A stretch of 46,105 bases of DNA from Bacteroidota bacterium (GTDB taxonomy: Bacteria; Bacteroidota; Bacteroidia; NS11-12g; UBA955), in the NCBI GenBank assembly GCA_013205405.1, contig JABMMZ010000022.1, positions 1-46,105 of the forward strand, given 5' to 3'. Both the position numbers and the translations under genes were made by a program. Positions 27,273 through 35,843 of the stretch are shown one piece after another. The notes under the pieces were generated by a model. It was not told the origin of the DNA. It searched no databases and worked only from the letters and a program-made list of their open reading frames with translations. Each line of letters opens with the position of its first letter. Position 1 is the first letter of the stretch.

Positions 27273-28256
27273 TTAAACTAATAAATTACAACCTCTTATA
27301 TCGCTATTGTCTATTCTTCCTAATACTTCAAAAGTATTGTTTTGATAACACTTGCCTAAATCATCTGTAGCAATAAAGCAACACGAATCAATATTCCCTA
27401 AGTCTATTATATTTATTTTACCATTTTTTTCAAAACCTACTTTTGTAAAAGGGTCATTTATTTCAGTTAAAATTAATTGCATCCAAGGTGGACATTGATA
27501 TACGCCATCTCCTTTTGAGTAAGCCTGACTCATAATCTCTGTCATGCCATATTCTCCGCCTATTTTATCAATGCCAAAGGATTTAGAAAGTAAGGAATGT
27601 AATTCAGTCCTAATCATTTCTTTTTTGCGGCCTTTCATTCCACCTGTTTCAATTATGATGGTATTTTTTAATGGGATTTGATATTTTTCTATAAAATCTA
27701 GCAGAGCAAAAGTAACGCCCCATAGTATTGTTTTAATTTCTAGTTTTTCATTTTTTATTAGTTGTTGATGTAATTCATCATGATTATATAAATAAAAGCC
27801 ACTTTCTTCAAAACTAGAATTTTGTATAAAGTGATCAATTTGATAAACTAATGAAGAATTCTGTCGCTCTAAATAAGCTGGAAGCAAAGCCAGATGACAG
27901 TAATTTTGAAAATTATTAAAGGCGAAATCAAAACTTTTAGTACATATTTTTTCGTACCATTGAGCGCTTTTTACACAATGTTTACTAGTTATAAAGCCAG
28001 TTGTATTGCTGCTTTCAAATATTTTTTCAGGATTAAAGGTGTTAGTTGTTATACTGAAATTTTTAAAAAAAGAAATTGGTAGGTAAGGAATATCTTTTAA
28101 GTTTGTTACCTTTGTTACATCGGTTTGTAAATGCTTTAAGTATTGAGAGTAGATAACACAATTTTTGCTTTGGTAAATAAAAATTTCTAAAGCTAAGGCT
28201 TCAAAATTTTGTTCTGTTACTTGCATAATTTTTGCATATATACTTTCCAATTCCAT
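27273..28256 (-). CDS. LuxE/PaaK-like acyl-adenylating protein (ANL superfamily)
   Basis: 327 residues from the ATG at 28256, which starts MELESIYAKIMQVTEQNFEALALEIF. An upstream start at 28349 would overlap the divergent lipoprotein gene. LuxE-like enzymes activate a fatty acid with ATP and transfer it to a protein thiol. The conserved blocks seen are SSNTTGFITSKH (phosphate-loop-like), IGGEYGMTEIMSQAYSKGDG and ATDDLGKCY plus LGRIDNSDIRGCNLLV. The cargo and partner reductase (LuxC type) are absent from the neighbourhood. It heads an operon with the CPBP protease and a glycosyltransferase, and has a -7 box inside the divergent gene. Confidence 0.78.
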   Translation of the reverse strand: MELESIYAKIMQVTEQNFEALALEIFIYQSKNCVIYSQYLKHLQTDVTKVTNLKDIPYLPISFFKNFSITTNTFNPEKIFESSNTTGFITSKHCVKSAQWYEKICTKSFDFAFNNFQNYCHLALLPAYLERQNSSLVYQIDHFIQNSSFEESGFYLYNHDELHQQLIKNEKLEIKTILWGVTFALLDFIEKYQIPLKNTIIIETGGMKGRKKEMIRTELHSLLSKSFGIDKIGGEYGMTEIMSQAYSKGDGVYQCPPWMQLILTEINDPFTKVGFEKNGKINIIDLGNIDSCCFIATDDLGKCYQNNTFEVLGRIDNSDIRGCNLLV

Positions 28257-28258
28257 AT

Positions 28259-28774
28259 ATGCTTCAAAAATATAACATAATTGTAGTTTTTTTAATTTTT
28301 GTTGCTTCTTGTAAACCAGAAAGTATGCAGTATTCTGATATACCTGCATTAAATTTTAATAAAGTGGATCAAATACTTTTAAATGGAAAAGATTCTATCG
28401 TAAATATTTATGTTAATTATTCTGATGGCGATGGGGATATTGGGTTAAACACCAATGATACCTTAGCGCCTTATAATTTTGGGAGTAAGTATTTTCATAA
28501 TTTATTTATTGAAATGTATAAAATAGAAAACGGTGTTTCTTCTAAAATTACTTTACCATTTAGTTCAGATACTATTAATTTTAATGATAGAATTACTAAT
28601 TTAACACCAACAGGCAAAAATAAAAGTATCAGTGGCGAAATTCTATTGCCAATAAAATCTTCGCCATATAATGGTTTTATATTTGATAGTATTTATTATA
28701 CTATTCAAATAGTTGATAGAAAATTAAACTTAAGTAATAAGGTGAGAACACCTGCATTAAAGTTTCAATTTTAA
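28259..28774 (+). CDS. Small lipoprotein, function unknown
   Basis: 171 residues from the ATG at 28259. A lipobox (IFVASC) places Cys18 at the mature N-terminus. Beta-rich, with a DGDGDIG segment that may bind calcium, and no named family recognised. An earlier in-frame Met at 28232 would overlap the divergent LuxE-like gene. Its start codon is only 2 bp from that of the LuxE-like gene on the other strand, so each promoter lies within the other gene. It is convergent with the permease gene. Confidence 0.75.
   Translation: MLQKYNIIVVFLIFVASCKPESMQYSDIPALNFNKVDQILLNGKDSIVNIYVNYSDGDGDIGLNTNDTLAPYNFGSKYFHNLFIEMYKIENGVSSKITLPFSSDTINFNDRITNLTPTGKNKSISGEILLPIKSSPYNGFIFDSIYYTIQIVDRKLNLSNKVRTPALKFQF
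28265..28272 (-). promoter_or_regulatory. -7 box of the LuxE-like operon, inside the divergent gene
   Basis: On the minus strand this reads TATTTTTG, an exact match, 8 nt before the ATG at 28256. It falls within codons 3-5 of the lipoprotein gene on the plus strand. Confidence 0.6.
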
Positions 28775-28817
28775 AAATAAGGTTATATTTTTTCTTTAAA
28801 ATCAGATGCTTTAGGCA

Positions 28818-30289
28818 TTATTTATTTCTTATTTCTAGGTTACTATTACGTTTGCTATATAAAAAGTATATTAAAATACCCAACAACCCCCAAATAATAA
28901 ATGCAAACCAAGTTTCTTTTCTAACAAAGCACATTAAAAAAATATTAAAAGCTACGCCTAATGAACCTACCAAATAAACTGCAGGCGTTTTATAAGGTCT
29001 TTCTAATTCTGGTTTTTTGTAACGCAATATCATAACTGCTATACATACCATTGCAAAAGCTAATAAAGTTCCCATACTACACATTTCGCTACTTTATTTA
29101 TTGGAGTTAGTGAGGCTACAACAGAAACTATAAGACCAACTAAAATGGTGCTTTTATATGGTGTTTTAAATTTTTCATGTAAAGTTCCAAACATTCCTTT
29201 TGGCAATAAACCATCTTTAGCCATACCAAGAAATATTCGTGTTTGACCAAGCATCATAACCAGCATTACAGATGTAAGACCAGCCGTAGCGGCTATTGTA
29301 ATAATGAAAACAGCCCAATTTAATCCAATTCCACTAAATGCAGATGCTACCGGTGCTGCCTTATCTAATTGGTCGTATTTTACCATTCCAGTTAAGACTA
29401 AAGAAACTAAAATATAAAGAACAGTGCATATAACTAAAGATGCAATAATAGCAAAAGGAACGTCTTTTTTAGGATTGATGGCTTCACCAGCTTGGGTAGA
29501 AACAGCATCAAACCCTATATATGCAAAAAATACAATTGTAGCGGCAGTAAGTACACCTCCAAATCCAAAATTAACTTTAGAAATACCGTCTTTTCCAATA
29601 GTTGTTACTTCATCTGGAATAAATGGCATCCAATTATTGACATCTATGTAAAATGCACCTACAATTATTACAAATAAAACAACTGCAATTTTTATAACAA
29701 CAATAACATTGTTAGTTTTAGCTGCTTCTTTTATGCCTTTAACTAGGATAACAGTAACTAACCATGTAATAATAAAAGCTGGTAAATTAAATGCAAAAGT
29801 TGGTGCTGGTTGACCTAAAGCTAAATATTTTTCACTTGCTGTTGCAAAATCATTGCATAACCAAATGGGAATATTGATATTGAATAAATGTAAAAGTTTT
29901 GTAAAATAACCACTCCATGCCACAGCCACAGTTGTAGCACCCATCATATATTCTAAAATTAAATTCCAGCCAATAAACCAAGCAAATAATTCGCCAACGG
30001 TGCCGTAGGCATAAGCATAGGCACTTCCTTCCACTGGCAAAACAGAAGCAAATTCTGCATAACATAAAGAAGCAAATAAGCATCCAATTCCTGCAATTAC
30101 AAATGCTAAAGCAAGAGCTGGTCCAGCATAATCGTGAGCGGCTATTCCAGTCAGTGTAAAAATACCACCGCCAATAATTGCCCCTATTCCAAGTGATGTT
30201 AAGCCCCATCTTGTTAATACACGCTTTAAATCACTTTTTTTCATATCAGCTTCAAAAGCTGAAACAGGTTTTACTCTCCAAATAGACAT
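28818..30289 (-). pseudogene. Amino acid permease (APC superfamily), interrupted by a frameshift
   Basis: A cationic-amino-acid-type APC permease of about 490 residues when joined. Residues 1-398 are in one frame (SLGIGAIIGGGIFTLTGIAA is the conserved first helix motif, and GFDAVSTQAGEAINPKKDVP the loop of family helix 6). The frame then diverges near 29085-29090 into KCVVWELY and stops at 29060. The -1 nt-equivalent frame continues as MCSMGTLLAFAMVCIAVMILR to 28818, which is the expected family sequence. One missing base explains it. There is no slippery run, so this is either decay or a sequence error. It has its own weak -7 box (30295-30302), while the clpX terminator lies just upstream. 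Confidence 0.85.
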
Positions 30290-30294
30290 AAATG

Positions 30295-30302
30295 CAATAA
30301 TA
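30295..30302 (-). promoter_or_regulatory. Imperfect -7 box of the permease gene
   Basis: On the minus strand this reads TATTATTG, one mismatch to TAnnTTTG, 5 nt before the ATG at 30289. Confidence 0.35.
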
Positions 30303-30337
30303 GTATAAAATAACTATTATTGAAAAAAAGATATCTC

Positions 30338-30370
30338 AAAAAAAGGTCGTTTATTAAACGACCTTTTTTT
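30338..30370 (-). terminator. Terminator of clpX (bidirectional shape)
   Basis: A stem GGTCGTTT / AAACGACC (30345-30352 with 30356-30363) with a 3-nt loop, extended by seven A and seven T residues on the two sides. It lies 12 nt after the clpX stop on the minus strand and separates it from the permease promoter. Confidence 0.85.
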
Positions 30371-30381
30371 AATTTTTAATT

Positions 30382-31617
30382 TTAAGCAGCTTTACTTTTA
30401 TCTAAATCTGCCAACTTTTCTACTACCATGTCGGCAGTAATAGTAATATTTTTATCTTTTCTATCAGGCGCATCATACATCACATCAAGCATTAGTTTTT
30501 CGCATATTGTTCTTAAGCCTCTTGCCCCTAATTTGAATTCTACTGCTTTGCTGATTATTACTTCAATTGCTTTTTTATCAAAATCTAAAGTAACACCTTC
30601 CAATTCCATTAATTTAATGTATTGTTTTAAAATAGCGTTTTTAGGTTTGCTCAATATATCTTTTAAAGCCTCTCTATCCAATGGTTGTAGGTATGTAATC
30701 ATTGGCATACGACCTATAATTTCAGGAATTAAACCAAAACTTCTTAAATCAGAAGGTGCAATTTGTTCTATTAAGTCGGTTTCTGTAATTCTATCTTTGC
30801 CTTGGGTTACAAAGCCAACGGCAGAGTTATTCAAGCGTCTAGCAATTAATCTATCAATGCCATTAAAAGCACCACCGCAAATAAATAAAATATTTCGGGT
30901 ATCTATTTTTACAAATTTTTGATCAGGATGCTTTCTTCCACCTTCGGGTGCAATATTAGCAATAGTGCCCTCTAATAGTTTAAGTAATCCTTGTTGAACA
31001 CCCTCACCACTTACATCTCTGCTTATAGATGGGTTATCTCCCTTTCTGGCAATTTTGTCTATTTCGTCAATGTAAACTATTCCGCGTTGTGTTGCATCAA
31101 AATCATAATCACTTGCTTGGTACAAACGAGAAATGACACTCTCTACATCTTCACCAACATAACCTGCTTCTGTTAAAACAGTAGCATCGGCAATACAAAA
31201 TGGAACTTTAAGTATTTTCGCCAAAGTACGCACCAATAAAGTTTTTCCAGTTCCAGTTTCACCTACCATTAGTACATTGCTTTTCTCAATTTCTATTTCA
31301 TTTTTATCGCCAATATTCATTAAGCGTTTGTAATGATTGTATACAGAAACAGATAATACTTTCTTAGCTTGATCTTGGCCAATAACATATTCATCCAAGT
31401 GTTTTTTTATATCACTAGGTTTTGGCAGAGCAATATTAAAATTAGAATCAGCACCTTTCTTTTTAGAAACTCCGCCCATTTCTACATCTACTATTTTAGA
31501 GGCTTGCTCGACACAAGCATCACAAATATTGGCTTCGATGCCAGATATTAGCATGGTAGCTTCTTCTTTTGGTTTACCACAAAAAGAACAAAATGATCCT
31601 GATTTTTTACTTGCCAT
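30382..31617 (-). CDS. clpX: ATP-dependent Clp protease ATP-binding subunit ClpX
   Basis: 411 residues, typical ClpX, the AAA+ unfoldase that feeds substrates to ClpP. The N-terminal zinc-binding domain uses Cys10, Cys13, Cys32 and Cys35. Walker A is GETGTGKT (119-126), with Glu in place of the usual Pro. Walker B is IVYIDEIDKI. The GYVGEDV pore loop, the GGRKHP RKH loop and a sensor region (GLIPEIIGRMP) are present. Its ATG shares one base with the clpP stop (TAATG at 31617), so translation is coupled. A strong terminator follows. Confidence 0.97.
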   Translation of the reverse strand: MASKKSGSFCSFCGKPKEEATMLISGIEANICDACVEQASKIVDVEMGGVSKKKGADSNFNIALPKPSDIKKHLDEYVIGQDQAKKVLSVSVYNHYKRLMNIGDKNEIEIEKSNVLMVGETGTGKTLLVRTLAKILKVPFCIADATVLTEAGYVGEDVESVISRLYQASDYDFDATQRGIVYIDEIDKIARKGDNPSISRDVSGEGVQQGLLKLLEGTIANIAPEGGRKHPDQKFVKIDTRNILFICGGAFNGIDRLIARRLNNSAVGFVTQGKDRITETDLIEQIAPSDLRSFGLIPEIIGRMPMITYLQPLDREALKDILSKPKNAILKQYIKLMELEGVTLDFDKKAIEVIISKAVEFKLGARGLRTICEKLMLDVMYDAPDRKDKNITITADMVVEKLADLDKSKAA

Positions 31618-32312
31618 TATTTTTTATCTTTAATACGCACTAATATTTCATCAAGCATGCCATATTCTTTTGCTTCTTCACTTGTCATCCAATAGTCACG
31701 ATCGCTATCTTTTTCTACTTTTTCGTAAGTTTGTCCACTATGCTGAGAAATAATATCGTAAAGTTCTTTTTTAAGTTTGTTTATCTCTCTGTAGGTAATA
31801 TCTATTTCGGTAGCTTGACCTTGTACACCGCCCATTGGTTGGTGTATCATTACACGGCTATGTTTAAGAGCAGAGCGTTTGCCATGAGCACCAGCACACA
31901 TTAAAACAGCTCCCATGCTAGCAGCCATTCCTGTACAAATAGTGGCTACATCGCTACCTATATATTGCATGGTGTCATAAATGCCTAACCCAGCGTAAAC
32001 ACTACCACCTGGACTGTTAATATATATTTGAATATCACGGTTTGGGTTGGTGCTTTCTAAAAATAGCAATTGTCCCATAACGATGTTAGCTACTTCATCA
32101 TTGATACCCACACCTAAAAATATAATTCTGTCCATCATTAAGCGAGAGAAAATATCCATTGCAGCTATATTTAATTGACGTTCTTCAATTATATTAGGAG
32201 TTAAATTAACAATTGAAGATGGTGTAGCATTTTTAATATATCTGTCTAAAGTAAGACTGTTAATTCCTAAATGCTTTGTGGCGTATTTTTGAAATTCTAA
32301 TTGATTGTTCAT
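31617..32312 (-). CDS. clpP: ATP-dependent Clp protease proteolytic subunit ClpP
   Basis: 231 residues from the ATG at 32312 (MNNQLEFQKY). An earlier ATG at 32360 is upstream of the promoter. ClpP forms the serine protease barrel used by ClpX. The catalytic triad is Ser132 (GMAASMGA), His157 (RVMIHQPMGG) and Asp206 (SDRDYW). The N-terminal extension of about 30 residues before the mature start is normal for a propeptide. A perfect -7 box ends 4 nt before the ATG, so the mRNA is probably leaderless. It overlaps clpX by one base. No trigger factor gene sits upstream. Confidence 0.97.
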   Translation of the reverse strand: MNNQLEFQKYATKHLGINSLTLDRYIKNATPSSIVNLTPNIIEERQLNIAAMDIFSRLMMDRIIFLGVGINDEVANIVMGQLLFLESTNPNRDIQIYINSPGGSVYAGLGIYDTMQYIGSDVATICTGMAASMGAVLMCAGAHGKRSALKHSRVMIHQPMGGVQGQATEIDITYREINKLKKELYDIISQHSGQTYEKVEKDSDRDYWMTSEEAKEYGMLDEILVRIKDKK

Positions 32313-32316
32313 ATGG

Positions 32317-32324
32317 CAAAAATA
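32317..32324 (-). promoter_or_regulatory. -7 box of clpP 4 nt from ATG (leaderless type)
   Basis: On the minus strand this reads TATTTTTG, an exact TAnnTTTG, ending 4 nt before the clpP ATG at 32312. A TTTG lies 16 nt further upstream as a possible -33 element. Confidence 0.65.
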
Positions 32325-32437
32325 ATAAACAATTATGATACAAATTTTGTTTTGTGACAAAAAGACTATTATTTTTTTAAAAACAATAAAAAAGGAGATA
32401 AAAAGTGCTATTGATAAACAGAATTATGAGACATTAA

Positions 32438-34576
32438 TTATAAATTTACACCCATTTCTGATATCAAATCTTCGCAATTATCTAAATATTTCATTGTATA
32501 CAAAACAAAACGAATATCCACTGCTATGCTTCGACTGTAGTCTTTATTCCAGCTATAATCATTCAAAGTAGCCGTGTAGGCTCGGTCAAAATTTACACCT
32601 ACAAGTTCTCCATCGGCATTCATTACCGGGCTGCCGCTATTGCCACCAGTAGTGTCTAAATTATAGAGCATGCATACTGGTATGTCTTTTTTGTTTTCTT
32701 CTATTAAGGTATTGGCTATTGCCTTAGTTTCAAGCAATCCTTTAACCTCTGCAGACAATCTGTAATCTATATTATCAGTAGCGTTTTTCTTGAAAATTTC
32801 ATTTCTGTATGTATACGGGTAAGGGCTTTTGTTTAAGCCTTCTTTATAAGCACTAATGTAGCCATAAGTAAAACGCAATGTACTGTTAGCATCAGGAATA
32901 AATTTCTTATCGCAATATTTTAATTTAGCATCTAATAATAGAGGTAATTGTTCGTCTAGCTTATCGTTCTGTGCTTGCTGAATAGCACTCAATGCTTGTA
33001 ATTCTGGCAATAATTTTATGGCAAGTTCTTGAAATTTTCCAGTGTTTTTATATACCTGCCAAGGCACACTATCTAATAGTTTAAATAAGAATGTAGGTTC
33101 ATCATAATAGCTTTCTGCATAAGCAGAATTTATCCATTTGTCAGCTTTTTTTATTTTTGATAACCCTTTTATTTTAGATTTTCCTTTTAGCTTTTTACCC
33201 CTTTTTATTAATTCTGATAAAATGGCTTTGTCCAAATCAACATCGTTCATTCTATAATTGTTTTTTAATGTATTTTTTACATTGGTTTTCCATTTAGTCC
33301 AAAATTCTGTGTTAGATTGGTCTGGTGCATTTGGATTAGCAATAACAGCATTTTGAACAATTAAAGCTGCCGCTAAACTGCCGCAATCATTGTTAAATCT
33401 ATTCAAGAGCATATCATGTTTTCCATTCTTTAATTTTTCAGAATAAATATCATTAATAACTTTAAAAAATAATGGTGCAGTTGTTAAATTATTTTTAGCC
33501 ATAAAGGTTTTTTCTAAAGCTACTTGTTCAGCTTTTTTAGTGGCCAATAAACCTGTTTCTTTAAGACCAAATAATTTGCCTTCAAAATTCTTTTTGGTGT
33601 TGGCAAGACTTTTAATATTGCCTGCTAATTTTAGCTCACGCTCCCTGTTTCCCTTGCCTAATTCTTCCATTTTATTCATTCGCCAACCATACCATTCACT
33701 AATAAATGGTAATATATGTTTTTGTTGATATTCTAAAAATTGATAAGGCTTATGACGGTAAGTGGTTCCAGGATAACCTAGTATAAAAACCAAGTCATTT
33801 TCTTTGGTTCCTTTTGGATTTACTTTTAAAAATTTCTTTGGGGTATATGGAATATTGTCTGGGCTATATTCAGCAGGTTTTCCATCCTTGCTTACGTATG
33901 CTCTTACAAAGCTAAAATCACCGGTGTGTTTAGGCCATTCCCAATTGTCTGTTTCGCCTCCAAATTCGCCAATAGTGCGGGGCGGCACGTATACCAAACG
34001 CACATCTTTGAGTGTTTGATAACGAAATAAAGTGTAGCTAAAACCAACAAACATTTCGCTTATTTCTATCGTTAATTCAGGATTTTTAGATTGTTCTGCT
34101 TTCGTTAAAATACCTATGTTTTGAGCTATTATATCATTTTTTTGAGCAGGTGTCATAGTTGGAAGAATGCCTTCTAGTATTTTATTACTTACATCTTCGT
34201 AGCTTTTGGTAATTCTGCATGTTAATCCAATTTTTAGTTCCTTGTCTTTGCCTTTGGCATAAAAGCCTTTTTCCAAATAATCTTTTTCTTTAGTACTTAC
34301 GCCAGCCACACTGCCAAAAACACAATGGTGATTGGTAATAATTAACCCCTCATTGCTTACAAAAGAACCTGTGCAGCCACCTAAGCGCACTAAGGCATCT
34401 GTTAAGGCAATACCATCTGGATTGTATACATCCTTTTGCGAAATATTAAAACCAGCAGCCTTAAAATCTACTTGGTTTAATTGACTAAGCGGAAACATGC
34501 CCTCATCTGTCTTGTGCGACTTGAGGATAAAAGCTATTAATATTAATAGCGTAATTTTAGATAATGATTTTAACAT
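32438..34576 (-). CDS. S46 family dipeptidyl-peptidase (DPP11-like)
   Basis: 712 residues. These periplasmic serine peptidases remove N-terminal dipeptides in asaccharolytic Bacteroidota. A signal sequence (about 1-22) precedes a chymotrypsin-like double domain with a helical insert. The catalytic His is in IITNHHCVF, the Asp in TGDFSFVR, and the Ser in GNSGSP (Ser647). The residue 18 after this Ser is Arg665 (NFDR), the position that gives DPP11 enzymes preference for Asp or Glu at P1, where DPP7 enzymes have Gly. So DPP11-type specificity is predicted. It starts 6 nt after the lipoprotein gene and is the last gene of the mlaE operon. Confidence 0.92.
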   Translation of the reverse strand: MLKSLSKITLLILIAFILKSHKTDEGMFPLSQLNQVDFKAAGFNISQKDVYNPDGIALTDALVRLGGCTGSFVSNEGLIITNHHCVFGSVAGVSTKEKDYLEKGFYAKGKDKELKIGLTCRITKSYEDVSNKILEGILPTMTPAQKNDIIAQNIGILTKAEQSKNPELTIEISEMFVGFSYTLFRYQTLKDVRLVYVPPRTIGEFGGETDNWEWPKHTGDFSFVRAYVSKDGKPAEYSPDNIPYTPKKFLKVNPKGTKENDLVFILGYPGTTYRHKPYQFLEYQQKHILPFISEWYGWRMNKMEELGKGNRERELKLAGNIKSLANTKKNFEGKLFGLKETGLLATKKAEQVALEKTFMAKNNLTTAPLFFKVINDIYSEKLKNGKHDMLLNRFNNDCGSLAAALIVQNAVIANPNAPDQSNTEFWTKWKTNVKNTLKNNYRMNDVDLDKAILSELIKRGKKLKGKSKIKGLSKIKKADKWINSAYAESYYDEPTFLFKLLDSVPWQVYKNTGKFQELAIKLLPELQALSAIQQAQNDKLDEQLPLLLDAKLKYCDKKFIPDANSTLRFTYGYISAYKEGLNKSPYPYTYRNEIFKKNATDNIDYRLSAEVKGLLETKAIANTLIEENKKDIPVCMLYNLDTTGGNSGSPVMNADGELVGVNFDRAYTATLNDYSWNKDYSRSIAVDIRFVLYTMKYLDNCEDLISEMGVNL

Positions 34577-34582
34577 TTTATA

Positions 34583-35125
34583 TTATTGGTTAATACTTAT
34601 TTGAAAAGTATCGTTTAGAATTTTATTATTGGTTTGAACTTGAATTTTAAAAATATAATTTTTACTGCTATTAAATGTAAATTGAGAAAGATTAATGCCA
34701 TAAATACCTTTATGTTTTGTATTAATTGAACTTGGAGGATTAGAACTTTGGTTAATTTGATAATCTAATAAATTAGTGTTTTTTGTAATCGTAGTTAGAT
34801 TGAAAAATAAATCTTCGTTACAAAATACTTTGGTAGAATCTCTTAAAACATTATCTGAATTAATATCTGATTCCTTTACTTTATTGTAAGTAAAACAAAA
34901 TTTCTTCTTAGATTTTTTAACATGTGATAAAAAATGATATTCAATGAGTAAGTTTTCTTTTGAAGTATAATTTCTTTTCTTTTTTAAAATTTCAAAACCA
35001 TCAAGTTTAACAAAATCAGCAGGAGCGGTGCACCCACAGCTATTAAACAGAATAACTATTGAACAAATAACAATTAACTTAATAACTGATAACTTACTGA
35101 AAATAACTTGCTTTAATAAATTCAT
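34583..35125 (-). CDS. Small lipoprotein overlapping mlaF, function unknown
   Basis: 180 residues from the ATG at 35125 (MNLLKQVIFSKLSVIK). A longer start at 35152 is possible. The lipobox is LFNSC with a second Cys two residues later. The rest is Lys-, Asn- and Ser-rich with beta-sandwich character and no recognised domain. In particular, it is not an MCE (MlaD) domain. It overlaps the end of mlaF by 32 nt in another frame and ends 6 nt before the S46 peptidase, so all four genes appear to form one operon. A role in lipid transport is only suggested by position. Confidence 0.7.
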   Translation of the reverse strand: MNLLKQVIFSKLSVIKLIVICSIVILFNSCGCTAPADFVKLDGFEILKKKRNYTSKENLLIEYHFLSHVKKSKKKFCFTYNKVKESDINSDNVLRDSTKVFCNEDLFFNLTTITKNTNLLDYQINQSSNPPSSINTKHKGIYGINLSQFTFNSSKNYIFKIQVQTNNKILNDTFQISINQ

Positions 35126-35831
35126 CCAGTTCTTGTATTTCTGTTTGTGCATGCTTTAGTTCATCCTTGCTGCCTTCCCATTTTTTATGTCCTTTGTAAA
35201 TAAAAATAATATGGTCGCCAATATCAAATACTGTTTTCATATCATGGCTATTAATTACATTGGTAATATTGTATTCTTTGGTAATCTCATCTATTAATGC
35301 ATCTATTAATCGTGAGGTAATGGGGTCTAAACCGCTATTGGGTTCATCGCAAAATAGGTATTTAATGTCTAAAGCAATGGCACGGGCTATACCAACTCTT
35401 TTTTTCATTCCTCCACTAATTTCACTCGGAAATTTTTTATTTATATTTTCTAAATTTACCCTTTTTAAACAGAAGTTTACGCGGTCTCTTCTCTCTGCGG
35501 CCCTCATGTTACTAAACATACGCAAAGGAAATTCTATATTTTGTTCCACTGTTAATGAATCAAAAAGCGCAGTACCTTGAAATAACATGCCTATTTCTCG
35601 TCTTACTTCTCGCATTTCTTGTTCGTCTAAAGAAAGCATATCACGGTTATCAAAAAGAATTTTACCACTTTCTGGTTTTTCCAATCCAACCATACACTTC
35701 ATCATTACGCTTTTTCCACCACCACTTGCGCCAATAATTAAATTATTTTTACCTTTTAAAAATTGGGCATTTATATCGTTTAGCACATGCTTGTCATCAA
35801 AGCTTTTATTAACGTTTATTAATTCAATCAT
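35094..35831 (-). CDS. mlaF: MlaF-like ABC transporter ATP-binding protein
   Basis: 245 residues. The ATPase partner of MlaE in a phospholipid-moving ABC importer/exporter of the inner membrane. Walker A GASGGGKS (34-41), a Q-loop in GMLFQGTALFDSLTVEQN, the signature ISGGMKKR (variant of LSGGQ typical of MlaF), Walker B YLFCDEPNSGLDP and the H-loop NSHD are all present. It follows mlaE by 12 nt. In characterised systems an MCE protein (MlaD) completes the complex; no mlaD is seen here. Confidence 0.9.
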   Translation of the reverse strand: MIELINVNKSFDDKHVLNDINAQFLKGKNNLIIGASGGGKSVMMKCMVGLEKPESGKILFDNRDMLSLDEQEMREVRREIGMLFQGTALFDSLTVEQNIEFPLRMFSNMRAAERRDRVNFCLKRVNLENINKKFPSEISGGMKKRVGIARAIALDIKYLFCDEPNSGLDPITSRLIDALIDEITKEYNITNVINSHDMKTVFDIGDHIIFIYKGHKKWEGSKDELKHAQTEIQELDEFIKASYFQ

Positions 35832-35843
35832 ACTTTAAATATT

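Noticed and set aside
29850-30209. A 119-codon Trp/Cys-rich frame on the minus strand
   Set aside because: It overlaps the amino acid permease in another frame and is a composition artefact of a membrane protein gene.
30428-30922. A 164-codon plus-strand frame
   Set aside because: It is antisense to clpX and lacks any signal of its own.
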